Shown: positions 10,653 through 23,318 of the stretch, one piece after another | Numbering within the stretch: the stretch's first letter is position 1 | Layout of the letters: each line of letters starts with the position of its first letter | Assembly: GCA_051294375.1 (NCBI GenBank) | Contig: CM119264.1 | Coordinates: 30,231,656-30,295,655, forward strand | Direction: 5' to 3' | Length of the DNA stretch: 64,000 bases | Source: Paraspadella gotoi | Taxonomy: Eukaryota; Chaetognatha | Translations under genes and position numbers: made by a program | The notes under the pieces: generated by a model | Seen by the model: only the letters and a program-made list of their open reading frames with translations | What the model was told of the DNA's origin: nothing | The model's database searches: none

Positions 10653-10693
10653 GGCGGTTGAAATCCGCCTTGCCGTAGCGTGATTACGCTACA
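10653..10693. other. Two adjacent short hairpins
   Basis: GGCGG-TTGAAAT-CCGCC and TAGCGT-GATT-ACGCTA are perfect 5-bp and 6-bp stem-loops a few bases apart. No function is assigned; short perfect stems are common by chance. Confidence 0.35.
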
Positions 10694-10695
10694 AT

Positions 10696-11960
10696 TTTTC
10701 TGTTTAGAAATTGACACAATTTGCAACGAAATGTTTTTATACAGAAGTGATATGTGTCGTTTGAAGTAGACGCCAGGGAGCTGGAGCTGCCTCCAAAGGA
10801 AGTTTTACAGAAGAATAAGGGGGGGATGGATATCGACATGAAGGAAAAGAGGTGGACTGGAAAGGTGGAGATTGGGCTAAGAGAGAGGCAGGAGGAGGGG
10901 TAGTTGGGGGGGGGCTGGGGCGTCTGAAAAATAAGTTGTATTCGACGTTGAGTCTGGGCCGTGCAGCAATATTTTTTTTTTTTTTTTTTTTTTTAGTCGC
11001 CAATATTTGCTCTTCCTCCTGATCAAGCCCAACATACGGCAGGATTGGTCATAGCGTGAACATAGAGTTTAGAAGAGCACAAAAATAAGTATGTTGTTTG
11101 GATTAGAAAATGGCTTGAGAAAGTTGCCAAGGGCGGGCAACCCCGATGCGTTCCATAAGCATCGAGCCGCCGATCTGCAAGCTGACGAAGTGCATCGCGC
11201 TGCTTTAGCAAATTGTGAAGGAGCCTTTAACTAAGGATTTGTTCTCATCGGAATCCGCAAAAGATAGATGTGTTGTATTTTTTGAATTTTGAGTAGATAT
11301 AGGATTCGGGTATGGATGATGGTGTAGTTCTATGGGTATTTGGTTGGAAAAATATTTTATCGAGAAATGTAGTTTGTTGACAAATGATGGATGGTATTTT
11401 GAGGAGGGATCCCGAAGAGCGCCGAAAAAGGACATCAAGGAAAGGCAAAACAACAAAGGGGAGGGGCGCCCTCTAAGAGTGGTTATTAACAAAAACCATA
11501 CATGCTGCACGATGTTGATGTATTGAAATCTTTTTGGCAATCCGCAAACCGAACTCTGAGAAATTTTAAGCGATGGAATCAACGTTCCTTCTGGACACTT
11601 CCCAATGAATTGTTTCCAAACGAAAATTTGCGTCGCTTGGCATCGTACTCATAATTTTCAATAGCGGTCTTTATCCGTCATTTTCGTTCTCATTTTTTGG
11701 AAACGCAAGATGAGCGGGAAGGTTGCAAAATGTCGACATCCAAATCTTGCCAAGATCGGCAGTCGACAACCGATGACGTGAACTTCCATTTTTCTCGTAT
11801 CCGAGTTCCTAATGACTGCTCCGTGCTTCAACCACAGCGAGAGGAGGGCGAGATAGGAGATAGCCATTTATTGATCATCAACGAATGCTTATATAACTAG
11901 CAATATAATAATTTAACAAAGATGCAATCCTGTAATATAAATTTTTTTATTTTTTGCTCG
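10696..11960. other. Mixed sequence with a 20+ T run
   Basis: A T homopolymer at about 10,971-10,994 could be the poly-A tail of a minus-strand retrocopy lying to its right, but no target-site duplication or recognisable body was found. Short open frames occur on both strands. None is recognised. Confidence 0.4.
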
Positions 11961-14900
11961 TTCCTCAAAATAATATTTGAATACTAAATTTCTAGGGGGG
12001 AGAGCAAATGGAATGGTTTAGAACCAATGAGGCTATAAAGAAGGATTATGATTTTCAACATTAGCTTTGCATCGTCGAGCTTAAGAAGAGTCTTAACAAT
12101 GATAGATAAGCAAGTACAATTATTCATTCAAGCTACAACGCTTCCCCAATCTCACTCGCATATATACTAAATTTGAATGCTAAGAAAAACTGAACAATGT
12201 CATGAGCTCAGAAAGATTATGTGTTAAAGAAAGTAAAAAAATAAAAATGTGAACATAAAATCAAGAAATCAAATCCGTTTTCACTGGGATGATTTTGTAC
12301 ATTAAAAATTTTATGGATAAAAGAGGTAATAAATAAATAAAGATGTTTGCAGTGATTAAAGTTATTTACTGTAAGAAACTATGACTAACAGGGCATATTT
12401 TTATATAAGGACAAATAGCTTTTAGTTATAAATAAATAGCTGGGTCTGTCGCCTCTTTGTAACATCATTGAGAGGATTACCCGACATCTTTTCTCAGAAG
12501 AGATTTTATAATTCTCTCATGATCCTGATCTCAGATTCACATTCAAAATGGAAGCTGATCACCAAAAAGGGTCTGACAGTTAAGTCGCCAGTACATCTAG
12601 AAGGACCGCTATCACAACTGGGAGGACCTCGACAAGATCTTGTGATGTATCCAGGGTTGTCAGGACTAATGAAAAGGTTCAGATGGAGAGGGTTAAAGGT
12701 CTTTTGAGATATCATCACATCCCGACATCGGAACGCGACGCGAACTGCCGGAATCGTCGCGTCTCATAACCTGCATCGTAATTCAAAAATGGAAAACAAA
12801 ACTTGTCCATCTCCATGCAAAACGCCCAATGACTCATCTGTGAATTCAGTGTAGCCCTAGACATAAACCAAGCCTTGGGTCTTGTGAACTATGTTCACAA
12901 TGAGATCTCATAATTTCGTTGAGAGGATCTGTCATAACTGTATTAGAGGTGAGCTTTCGAATTGATCTCCATCAAGGCATAAAGCTCAACATCCAAAAAT
13001 GGCATCTTCGAATTGGAAGGACAAATCTTCTGCAAGAGTTACAATAGAAGTAACTAAATATATTTATGGGAATAGCCATCAAGGGTGTAGAGGAAACTCC
13101 TAAAAACTTAGTTTATCTTTCACTGGGATGTTAAAAAAAGGCTTTAATATTTTACAAAGAAAACGAAGAACATCCACGTCAAAGGAACTACCTACCAATT
13201 GAATATGCGAAATTTAATATTTAACAAAACCTATAGTTTAACTACCTGAGTTCCATATAATTGCCTGTACGCTAATGATATGAGAGGGGGCCTAATTTAA
13301 CTTTTTAAATGAAGGCGTGCATCGCCTAAAAAAAATTAGCTTTTCCAACTATAACAACAAGCTAACTTGCCTTAATTACCCCACTCCTCGTAATAGAAAC
13401 TCGGCGCCTTTCGAGCTTAGGTTTTAAATGTTTAAATTCGGGGGACATGACCTAGCCTTGGACCTGCGCATGACCCTGGCAAAGCCATTTAGTTTGGGTA
13501 TTGTGAGATCTCGGCCGACGGAGAAGAACGAGCTATTGCAGAGCTTTATGCGCGGATCACGCTGTTCGCGATTGACGTGGAGGGAACCCTCCTAAAAACC
13601 TTCCCCGCCCCCGTCCACTAAATAACTCTTCGCTCATACATCCGTCTGGTATGATTCGGTCCGAGGCGAATCATCTCTGCCTTGATATCTCTCGGTATTA
13701 CACCTCTAGGCCGAAGAACTGCGACTATCATGAGAACGGTAAGGACTGAGATGGCATAACCGATGGTCCCATAATACAGTTACACTACCATCAACGTTTC
13801 ATCCCTGAAATCGAGTTAAAATTTTTAAAAAACTTGAACAGTTTAAACTCACTAACGGCATTTTTCTCTAAGATCCGTATACGATCAATCCTCCATCGGC
13901 AGCGCAGTGAAAAGCCACCGATTTTTGAAATCTTTGGCCATTTTGGTCATCATCTATCTCTTGAGTCATGTGAACTATTCTGCGCAACTTGTTCGCTGCC
14001 TACTATGCGTTCGCAGTTCTCGCCAGTGCACAACCGAAAAGGATGCAAGTGCGCCGTGCAGGTAGAGGCTTTTCCAAAGAGTCGGCGAAAGAAGTAAAGA
14101 AAATAACTTCGACGCTTTTTGTTTCTTCATTTGAAATTTTATCAATGTTTTTCAAGGAGATGACACGGGAAGCTAGAGCATGGAACGATTGCTTCACCAT
14201 CTCCCACTTTTATGATCTTTTTTCTTTGGCCAAAAAGTTGTAATGTGTCGCTGAGGGATCAACAAACAAGCCATGCTACTCTATTTTTAGCTGCATGGAT
14301 AATTCCTTTAGTCTTTATTGTGCTTGTGATATTTGTCTGGCTGGCGGGCACTCCAATTTGAGCGGCAACCAGTTCATTAAAAACTGAGATCGTTTTTCCT
14401 CTGTGGATGGGTTAGTTGGGCAAGACGACAGGCATTTCTCAACAGATTGATCCACTCTTCAAAAATCATCTTTTGAAAGAATTGAGAGGGTTTCTACTTC
14501 CAATAGTGGAAGCTACCGGTCTATTGGGACACAGCAATCTCCGTAAAAAAGATAGGCTGTTTCCGCAAGATAGATCACACAAGGAAGGATTGGAGGAGCG
14601 GGGGGGATTTATTATGGCGGCCAGTTGGAGGGGGCAAGGGCTTCCCTCTACCCTGCTAAAAAACGGAAGAGGCAAGGGTGTCTTGAAAACGTAGGACGTC
14701 ACACCGAAATAAAATTAAAAGTTGAATATCCACGGAAAAAGTTTTTGAAAGCAAATTTTGGAGAAAAGTTAAAGTTCTTTCACAATAAGCACATGCGGGT
14801 TTCAAAACAAGGTCGACCAAAACTCAATACCAGAAATCCAAGACGAAACCGAGGGTAAAGGTTTATCATAGGCTAAGTTGATTAGCACGTCGAGCTAGTC

Positions 14901-15000
14901 AGGGGGTCACGATCCGCCAGGAAGTTTGATCTAGCACTCTCCATCTACTTGTACCGCATCAAGAAGTAAGAGAGCTCTGACGCAGAAATAAAACGAAGAC
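11961..15000. other. AT-rich to mixed sequence, no recognised gene
   Basis: It has almost no microsatellites, unlike most of the window. Frames up to about 90 codons (for example 13,834-14,097 and 14,416-14,694 on plus) overlap others and show no family motif. The frame beginning near 13,989 resembles a signal peptide (Leu/Phe/Ala-rich) but starts at TTG just after a stop. I see no firm gene. Confidence 0.5.
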
Positions 15001-15035
15001 CGTTTGATGAAAAAGGTAAGGGACTGCCTAGGACT

Positions 15036-15039
<4 letters not shown>

Positions 15040-15072
<33 letters not shown>

Positions 15073-15798
15073 ATTCCTTTGTTGCTTTTTACGACATTTT
15101 CCATTTTCTATTTTCATATTCATTCTTCCGGAGGAGAACAGAAATTCCAGTTTCTTTCTTTCCGTCGGCGGCGTCGGTTCTTTGCTCCGACAAGCGAGTC
15201 TCTGATCCGGCATTCGAACTCTCTGCGTCGGCAATTATTACCTCTCGGTGTCAATCGACTGTCTGCATCAGCAATCAACTCTCAACGTCGGCAAGAATGA
15301 GTCTTCGTTCTGAATTCTGCGTCGAAAGTCAATTGTTCCATTGTTTCCAGCATTTCTTTCTACACAACTATTTCCACCATCCTGTTCCACTCGGCGCTTT
15401 AAACTCGGCGCCCTTAAGCGGCGCTTTCCACCGGCGCCCTCAAGCGGCGCTCCTTGACAAGAGGCGCCGCGAATTTTCTTTATTTTCATCCTTTTGTCGC
15501 CGAAATTTTACAGTCCTGTGCAAAAAAACGCGCTTCTTTATAACTTTAAATTCCAGACACTTTAAAAACATTTTTGAAAATTATATATAAAAAAATTGTT
15601 AAAAAAGAATCAATGTGTTTAAATTTTATTACAATCGGTCAATTGGTTTAGGAGATATAATTTTTTAAACTTGAGTGTTCCAAATCCAAACGGGAAAATC
15701 GACTTTTAACTACACGGATTTTTTGAACTAAAAAAACTATAAAATGAAAAAACGGCGTTGTAGTGGTAAAAAAGCTTCCGATGACTCTTCTTCTTCTT
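15040..15798 (+). repeat. Segment alpha, copy 1
   Basis: It matches 18,872-19,670: (GA)n, then CTTTGTTGCTTTTTACGACA, CATATTCATTCTTCCGG, a CGTCGGCAA-rich block, a GGCGC minisatellite at about 15,388-15,470, and AAAAGCTTC near the end. Copy 1 has one extra internal unit (around 15,250-15,285) compared with copy 2. No coding sequence is evident. Confidence 0.85.
15388..15470. repeat. CGGCGC minisatellite, ~14-bp unit
   Basis: Six units of the form (CT/AG)CGGCGC(TTTAAA/CCTTAAG/TTTCCAC/CCTCAAG). The same array recurs at about 19,230-19,318 in alpha copy 2. Confidence 0.8.
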
Positions 15799-15823
15799 CC
15801 TCAAAGAGAGAGATTTTTTTTCT

Positions 15824-16067
15824 TTTTTTCTCTTTATTTTCTTTTCATTGTGCATTTTTTTCTTATTTCCGATGCGAAAACCGAAGAACAAAACTTCGAT
15901 TAATTCGGCTCGAACGGAAAAAAATAATTTGAAGTTCTAACCAGAAAATAATTTTCATACGAAATTTTGTTTAAAACAATTAACAAGCAAAAATGTGGTC
16001 CGGTTTTAACTTTGGAAATAATGGAATGAATAATTCATTTTGGGAGAGGGGATGGAGAGAAAGAGAG

Positions 16068-16113
<46 letters not shown>

Positions 16114-16821
16114 GTATGTTATGTATTATATGTTTGTAGAAAGTAAAGAAGTAATTCTAGTTTTTTCTTTAGTTCTCCCAGCTCTCCCGTCCTCTCATTT
16201 TCTACCCTCTTCCCTCCTCTTTCCTTCCACTCTTCCTATCTCTCCCTGCCTGCCTTTCCTCCACTCTCTCTCCTCCTTGCCTCCCCATCTCCCTCCCCTT
16301 CCTCCTACTCGCTCCCTACCTTTCCTCCCTCCTCCCATCCCACTTCCTTCCATCTGCTCCTGCCCCTCCTCCTCGGCACTTAAACGTTCGTCGAGTCTTA
16401 TTAATCAAACTGATAGTCGGCACGGCATTAAATTTCATTCTTCGATTCACTATCGACAGCAGTCCACATCTCTCGAACGCGCCGAAGGGTGGCCGCCCGC
16501 TTGAATCGCCCCAATTAGTCACTCGCTGTCTCTTTATCTGCGTTATTTACTCTCTCTCTTGCTTTGCTTTGCTTTGTTTTTTTGCTTTGGCCAAGCTCTG
16601 TGACTAGCTGCTTTGGCTTGCATTTATTTTTATTTCTTTCTTTCTTAGCGCTTCTCTCTCTCTCTCTCTCTCGTCAACTGTCTATCCTCTCAAAGCTTTT
16701 TAAAAATAAACTCTCTTTCCGAAAAAAGAAAAGTTCTATCCTTTAAGTCTTAAGAAGAATAAATGACACTGAATTTGGTAGACGCGTCGGATTAGCGAAT
16801 GCCAATTGAGAATTAACCTGT

Positions 16822-16859
<38 letters not shown>

Positions 16860-18825
16860 CGAGTCGTCGACGTCGTCGTCGTCGTCGTCGTCCCCAGGTG
16901 TCGCCTTCGCTCTTCCTAACGTTCAACGTCACGTCAACGTGCGTCCGCGTCAATTCGTGACATTGTCTCTTATTCCATCGCGCCGGTCATTTAAGGGTGC
17001 GTCGTCGTCGTCGTCGTCGTCGTCGTAGTTTTCGTGTCGTCGTAGTTTTCAGTTCGTTTCTTTGTTTCTCTTTCGTCGACGATCGTCTTAAATATTCGGA
17101 ATTTCTCGTTCTGATTTGGTTTGTCCATACGGAGCCAACGTACCAATTGAGAGACCAGGAACCGTTTAAAGTGGAACTCCAACTTTGAAGTTTAAAGAAT
17201 AAATTTTTGAGGCTCGAAAAAATTGGAGTTGAGGGAGAAAAATAAGAACGGGAAGAAAAAGAAAATGAGTGAGGAGGAAAAAAAAGGAAAAGGAGGAAAG
17301 GAAGGAGAAAGAGAAAAGGTGAAAAAAAGAAGAATAAATGAAAGGTAAAATAATAAAAAGGAAGAAAGGAGAGAAAGTGGAAAAGAAAAGTAAAATTGGA
17401 GGGCAAGAAGGAAAATAAAAGAAAATAATTTGATAATAGAGAAATTAAAAAAGGAGGTAAAAAGAAAATGGAAAAAGGAAGAAAATAAGAAGAAAAAGGA
17501 AAGAGATATAAAGGAAAGAAAAAACTGAGGAAAAAAAAAAAAGAAAAAAGAGATGGAAAATGAGTAAATAAGAGGAAAGGGAAGGAAAAAAGGAGAAAAA
17601 AAAAGAAAAAAGGGAAAAAAGGAGGAAAAAAAAGGAAAGAAAAAAATAGGAAAGGTACCAAGCAGAGGGAAAACGATAAATATTAGTGTTTCAAATGGAG
17701 ACGGTTTCTATTTTTGCGAAAACCATAAAAAAAAAGTTGGAGATGCTGGAATTTTGTATGCGCGCAATGAAACTTGCACATTTGGTGAATTAACTTTTAC
17801 ACTTATGTTTACTTTTTTACTTTGTACGACTTTTAGCATTTTAATTTTCTCCTTTTTTATTTATTATTTGACTCAATCTTCTCAATCAGGCTTATTATTT
17901 CTCATTCACGCTTTTCTTACTTATGGAAATAGTAGAGAAATCAATATAAAAATTGACTGCCATTCATGTTTAATAAATAAGTTAACTTGCACCCCGGGAC
18001 TTTGGAATTGGCCTTTGGTGGTGGCTTTTTATTAACTTACAATATAAACTCAATAGACAGTCCCTGGCAAGTTTTTCAAATCAAGACACTCTCAACAGTC
18101 ATCGTTTATTCACTCCAGAGTACCTGGTCCCTCAAAATCAATGAAGTGGTATAACAATTTCAAAGTTTTTATAAAAGTACAGAACGTCCCTTAAGGCTCT
18201 ACGATTACACATTTTCAAACTTACATTTTGAATCATGTCATCATTTCTCTTTAGGCTTCATTTCTCTGCACATTCCGTTATTTCTTATTTGTTTATTGTT
18301 TTTTTGGCTCTCAACAGCGTGAAGGAATTTTGTGGGTTTTTAAAGATGAGGGCCTACCGTTTGTGTTGGTCAGAATTGTGGTTCTGGACCACAAGTAGTT
18401 TATTACTAATAGCAAAATACATCTTTAATATTTTTTTAATTTTTGTCTCAAGAATTCATCGAAGAGTCTCATGTTCTCTCTCATACATTTAATATCCCTG
18501 CACCTTCTATTCTAAACATCCCCCACCCCTCTTCTTCTATATACCGCCCCCACCACCGCCTTCTAAACATCCCAGACCACGCCTATTGTCCACCCATCGG
18601 CACCCTCCTTCTACATCCCACAACCGCCTCCTTTCCCCCCAACGCGCCCCCCTTCCATCTCCCTCCGATTCAATACCAATTTTTTTATTCTGCAGAGACA
18701 TCAAAAATATGATGCGCGGGATATTTAATCGCATTCAAATTTTTTTTTTCTCGTCTCTCCTCTGTTGCTCATCATCATCTCTGCTCCTATCTCTTCTCTC
18801 TCTCTGGAATGAGTGTCAGCGGGAA
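15824..18825 (+). repeat. Segment beta, copy 2 (complete, indel-rich)
   Basis: It is continuous from the point matching 6,775 to the point matching the inverted end at 8,490. Compared with copy 1 it shows many single-base insertions, including inside homopolymers and (GTC)n arrays, which looks like raw long-read error rather than evolution. Contents: (GA)n at 16,077-16,110, T/C-rich 16,170-16,370, (GTC)n near 16,823-16,890 and 16,998-17,030, polypurine 17,230-17,660, and a pyrimidine copy of the G-rich minisatellite at about 18,520-18,660. Confidence 0.85.
17930..18205 (+). repeat. Dispersed repeat family R4, copy 1 (inside beta)
   Basis: It shares AATATAAAAATT, AATAAATAAG, CTTTGGTGGT, AATCAAGAC, TTTATTCACTCC, ATCAATGAAGTGGTATAA and CCCTTAAG with 54,585-54,850 in the same order. 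Part of it is missing from beta copy 1 at the 25-N gap. Confidence 0.7.
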
Positions 18826-18830
18826 ACGAG

Positions 18831-18871
<41 letters not shown>

Positions 18872-18885
<14 letters not shown>

Positions 18886-19670
18886 AGATTTTTATTCTTT
18901 TGTTGCTTTGTTACGACATTTTCCATTCTTCTAATTTATTCATATTCATTCTTCCGGTAGGAGAACAGAAATTCCAAGTTTCTTTCTTTTCCGTCGGCGG
19001 GCGTCGGATTTTTTTTGACTCCGACAAAGCGAGTCTCTGATGCCGGCATTTCGAACCTCCTCTGCTGTCGGCAAATTATTACCGGTCTCGGTGTCAATCA
19101 AACTCTCTGCGTCGGCAAGAATGAGTCTTCGTTCTGAATTCTGCCGTCGGAAGTTCAATTGTTCCACTGTTTTCCAGCATTTCTCTTTCATACAGCAAAC
19201 TAATTTCCACCATGAGCACTGTTGCCAACTCGGCGCTTTTAAAACTCGGGCGCCCCTTAAGCGGCGCTTTCCACCGGCGCCTCAAGGCGGCGGCTCTTGC
19301 TTGACAAGAGGCGCCAGCGAATTGTTCCATTTATTTTCATCCTTTTAGTCGGCCGAAATTTTACAGTCCCTGTGCAAAAAAACGCGCTTGCTATTATTAA
19401 CTTTAAATTCCAGACAGCTTTAAAAAACATTTTTGAAAATTATATATAAAAAAATTGTTAAAGAAAGAATCAATGTGTTTAAATTTTTATTACAATCGGT
19501 CAAAATTTGGTTTAAGAAAATATGAATTTTTTTTAAAACTTGAGTGTTCCAAAGTCCAAACGGGAAATCTGACTTTAACTACAACGGATTTTTTTAACAT
19601 AAAAAAAACTATAAAATGAAAAAAACGCGTTGTCGTGGTAAAAAAGCTTCGATGACTCTTCTTACTTCTT
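18872..19670 (+). repeat. Segment alpha, copy 2 (indel-rich)
   Basis: Same order of words as 15,040-15,798, with extra bases scattered throughout. The GGCGC minisatellite lies at about 19,230-19,318. It ends at the family R2 copy, while copy 1 ends at segment beta, so the two copies have different right neighbours. Confidence 0.85.
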
Positions 19671-19806
19671 CCCCTCTCCTCCTCCTCTTCGCTTCTTTGC
19701 TATTGGATCTCCGAAAAATACATAAGTTTAGATGATAGCGCCCTTTGGCCGTAACGAATTTTACTTTTATACTTACGCTTATTTGAGCCGCGACTAAAAA
19801 GTTCTA
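19671..19806 (+). repeat. Dispersed repeat family R2, copy 2 (diverged, cut by gap)
   Basis: CTATTGGATCTCCGAAAAATACATAAGTTTAGATGATAGC and CCGTAACGAATTTTAC parallel copy 1 at 1.89 kb. The following GAGCCGCGACTAAAAAGTTC resembles the start of R3 on the minus strand, the same R2-R3 order as at 1.9-2.05 kb. A 25-N gap follows. Confidence 0.55.
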
Positions 19807-20293
19807 NNNNNNNNNNNNNNNNNNNNNNNNNATTTCATCTCGCCTCTTTTTGTTTTTTTGTTGTTTTTTTTGTCTCAAATTCCAGACTTTGTCTTTTGTT
19901 TACTTGTTTACGTCGCGAACGATGATGACGTCTCCGGTCTCCGTTGTTGTTGTTGTTGTTGTTGTTGTCGTCGTTATCCTTCATCGTCATTGTCGTCGTC
20001 TTCGTTACCTGATCCATTGCTAAAGTATTTTCTTTCTTTTCTTTTTTCAGTCTCTCTCTCTCTCTCTCTCTCTCTCTNNNNNNNNNNNNNNNNNNNNNNN
20101 NNNNNNNNNNNNNNNNNNNNNNNNNNNNNNNNNNNNNNNNNNNNNNNNNNNNNNNNNNNNNNNNNNNNNNNNNNNNNNNNNNNNNNNNNNNNNNNNNNNN
20201 NNNNNNNNNNNNNNNNNNNNNNNNNNNNNNNNNNNNNNNNNNNNNNNNNNNNNNNNNNNNNNNNNNNNNNNNNNNNNNNNNNNNNNNNNNNNN
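19807..20293. other. 25-N gap, (TTG)n, (TC)n and 216-N gap
   Basis: N at 19,807-19,831. A TTG/GTC triplet array lies at about 19,943-20,005, then (TC)n from 20,050 running into N at 20,078-20,293. Confidence 0.95.
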
Positions 20294-20697
20294 TTCCTTC
20301 TTCCTTTTCACACTTTCTTATCCCGCCTCCTTTTCTCACTCACCTTTTTCTTCCTGGCGCCAAAAGTCAGTCAGTCAGTCCCTAACTCAAAAAAATCCCT
20401 TAAATATCCCACACCTTCCTATACACACTTTAGCCCCAAATGAATTTCACCCAAACATCACCAAGATTCACGCGAGTCTCACCGAATCTTCACTGGCAAA
20501 AAAAAACTTCTTGTTCGTTCACCGAGTTTTTCACGACCGAGAGAATCTCGTTGGAAGAAGTTGCTTCCCCCTTTCACTCATTCAGGCGGAGAAGAGAGGC
20601 AGAGTGAGTTTCACGCAAGGACATGTTTGATAAACAATCGAACAACACATCCATTTGCGGTGAGACTGAGGAGGCGTGGGTTCGAATTCCGAGACTT
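20294..20697. other. CT-rich then mixed sequence, no gene
   Basis: Nothing recognised. GGTTCGAATTCC near 20,679-20,690 resembles a pol III B box just before R1 copy B, but no matching A box or cloverleaf was found. Confidence 0.5.
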
Positions 20698-20924
20698 GGC
20701 CATAATTTTCAAAAGTAGCCCTTTACAGTTTCAATTCAGATTAGGTTATAGATTAGAGTTAGGGATTTGGATAGAGATTAGTATTAGAGAGTATGAAAAA
20801 AGGATAGAGCTATGTTTTTAAAGCATTGTTAGCTATTAGGAATAAGGATAAGGTTCCATATTATAATTAAAATTAAGTTTAGGAATTTCAGAAAAAGAAA
20901 ATGGTACGCTTTCGCAAAATACCT
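20698..20924. mobile_element. R1 element copy B
   Basis: The left end GGCCATAATTTTCAAAAGTAG and the reverse complement of the right end (GGTATTTTGCGAAAGCG) form an imperfect terminal inverted repeat. The core has GATTAGGTTA, TTAGAGTTAGGG and AGGAATAAGGATAAGG, i.e. degenerate TTAGG-type words. About 227 bp, non-coding. Confidence 0.65.
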
Positions 20925-20929
20925 ATCTC

Positions 20930-22160
20930 GAAAACAGATTGTAAACTCTATCCCTCTTCTCATCAGCTGGTCACAATCTATCCAAACCTCTTCCTAACCT
21001 CTTCAACATTCCCTACCACCCTCGACCACACCCCCAACACTTCGTCGACACCCCCTCCAAACCCCTCCGCCCATCCTCCAGATTTTGTTATGATTCTCCA
21101 CAACAAAATCTTTTGTCGTCGTTTTTTTTCTTTCATATTCACTCGCAAAATCTATTCACGGTTTCCGCCAGTTTTTTTTTTCCTTTTCTTTCTTTCGTCC
21201 ACTGACTTACTCTAATTCTTTCACTTACTTTAGCTTTATTCACTTACCTTTAATTCTCCTCTTTCCCTTTCAGTCTTTACTTACTTTTTTCTCTCTTTTA
21301 CTTACCCTTCATTCTCTTTTCTTCTCCTTCCCTTCCTCCTTTCTTCCTTTCCTTTCGTCCTCTCCNNNNNNNNNNNNNNNNNNNNNNNNNNNNNNNNNNN
21401 NNNNNNNNNNNNNNNNNNNNNNNNNNNNNNNNNNNNNNNNNNNNNNNNNNNNNNNNNNNNNNNNNNNNNNNNNNNNNNNNNNNNNNNNNNNNNNNNNNNN
21501 NNNNNNNNNNNNNNNNNNNNNNNNNNNNNNNNNNNNNNNNNNNNNNNNNNNNNNNNNNNNNNNNNNNNNNNNNNNNNNNNNNNNNNNNNNNNNNNNNNNN
21601 NNNNNNNNNNNNNNNNNNNNNNNNNNNNNNNNNNNNNNNNNNNNNNNNNNNNNNNNNNNNNNNNNNNNNNNNNNNNNNNNNNNNNNNNNNNNNNNNNNNN
21701 NNNNNNNNNNNNNNNNNNNNNNNNNNNNNNNNNNNNNNNNNNNNNNNNNNNNNNNNNNNNNNNNNNNNNNNNNNNNNNNNNNNNNNNNNNNNNNNNNNNN
21801 NNNNNNNNNNNNNNNNNNNNNNNNNNNNNNNNNNNNNNNNNNNNNNNNNNNNNNNNNNNNNNNNNNNNNNNNNNNNNNNNNNNNNNNNNNNNNNNNNNNN
21901 NNNNNNNNNNNNNNNNNNNNNNNNNNNNNNNNNNNNNNNNNNNNNNNNNNNNNNNNNNNNNNNNNNNNNNNNNNNNNNNNNNNNNNNNNNNNNNNNNNNN
22001 NNNNNNNNNNNNNNNNNNNNNNNNNNNNNNNNNNNNNNNNNNNNNNNNNNNNNNNNNNNNNNNNNNNNNNNNNNNNNNNNNNNNNNNNNNNNNNNNNNNN
22101 NNNNNNNNNNNNNNNNNNNNNNNNNNNNNNNNNNNNNNNNNNNNNNNNNNNNNNNNNNNN
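20930..22160. other. CT-rich sequence and 795-N gap
   Basis: From 20,940 to 21,365 the sequence is C/T-rich with imperfect TTCACTTAC words (21,210-21,310). N runs from 21,366 to 22,160. Part of the missing sequence may be read in the mirror copy at about 32,950-33,290. Confidence 0.9.
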
Positions 22161-22882
22161 TTGTCATCGTCGTCATCGTCGTTGTCATCATCATTGTCTT
22201 CTTTGCGATCATTTTCGTTGTCGTCGTATTCGTCGTTGTCATCGTCGTCGTCTTATTCTTTGGCGTCGTCGTTGTCTACCTTGTCGTCTTTATCGTCTTC
22301 CTCTTCGTCGTCGTTGTCATCATCGTCGTCTTCTTTGCGATCATTTTCGTCGTCGTCGTTGTCATCGTCGTCGTCTTCTTTGTCGTCGTTGCGTCGTCGT
22401 CGTCGTCTTCGTGTATACGCAACCCGAGCGTCGATGTCCCTCAGGCGCTAGAGGTTTTCTTCTTTGGTATAGAGCGGGTTCAGGAAGGGTGAACTTCGTT
22501 TGGTAGACATGGCTTCTGGAAGGGGGAGTTTTCTTCGGGTGAGTTTTCCTTGCATAAAGTAAGTTTACGCGCGTGAGAATGTGACTGCTCTGTCTCGCGG
22601 TTGTGTTTCTCTTGAGGTCAAATGGGGTCATTTTTCACGTTTGTGTCTCGTTCTATTTCCAATCTATTGTCAGTCAAAGTATTGGAGTCAAATGTGATGC
22701 TTCTTATATGCCATTTACCATACGCTCGGGTCACGACTGACGGTGTCATGGTGAACTGTCGGGGTGAACTTATGCAATGCCCAACTACACACCTACATAA
22801 GTAAATCTTCAAAAAGTTTTAAATATAAAATTTATTGTTTCTTGAGGAGAAATATTTATTCTAAGGTGGTGATTACATTTTC

Positions 22883-23144
22883 GGCATTATTTCCCTAACG
22901 CGCCCCATTTCTTATTCCTAATACTTAGAAGTTAGAATAATCTTTTATTTAATCATTAACCTAATACAAAACTATAATCCTTTAAATAATCCTGAAATTT
23001 CATCCCTAATCCATAACCCTAATCTCAAACCTCAATCTATAATCTTCAATCCTTAACACTAATCCTTAACCTAATTTTTCATCAAACATTTAAATCTATA
23101 TTTAATTATCAAACAGAAACGGGGCCTCTTTGGAAAATACGGCC
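22883..23144. mobile_element. R1 element copy C (left palindrome arm)
   Basis: GGCATTATTTCCCTAACGCG at the left end pairs with the reverse complement of the right end, GGCCGTATTTTCCAAAGAGG. Both continue into CCCC(A/G)TTTCT. The core (22,915-23,105) is full of CCTAATAC, CCCTAATCC and CCTTAACAC type words. 262 bp, no open frame. This is the clearest copy for defining the ends. Confidence 0.75.
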
Positions 23145-23285
23145 GAATTTTCATCCCAGAGTGATTTGAGGCGGTGGATTATTTCCCGTCACAGTGATTT
23201 TGGCCAGAGTTCTTCTCACAGAAGGAGGGGGGGATTTGTTATTCTTCCGCCGTGATTCGCCTTTTGTGAACCTCGGCCCTCGGGA

Positions 23286-23318
<33 letters not shown>

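Noticed and set aside
12468-12707. Peptide with GGPRQDLVMYPGLSGL, faintly like a reverse-transcriptase GxxQGDPLSP motif
   Set aside because: No other RT motifs in order in any frame nearby.
13971-14243. Frame with a signal-peptide-like start (FAAYYAFAVLASAQP)
   Set aside because: Starts at TTG six codons after an in-frame stop, no ATG, no splice acceptor judged convincing, overlaps other frames.
20655-20697. Plus-strand GGTTCGAATTCC, possible tRNA or SINE
   Set aside because: No A box at suitable distance and no cloverleaf; the extra T breaks the B-box consensus.
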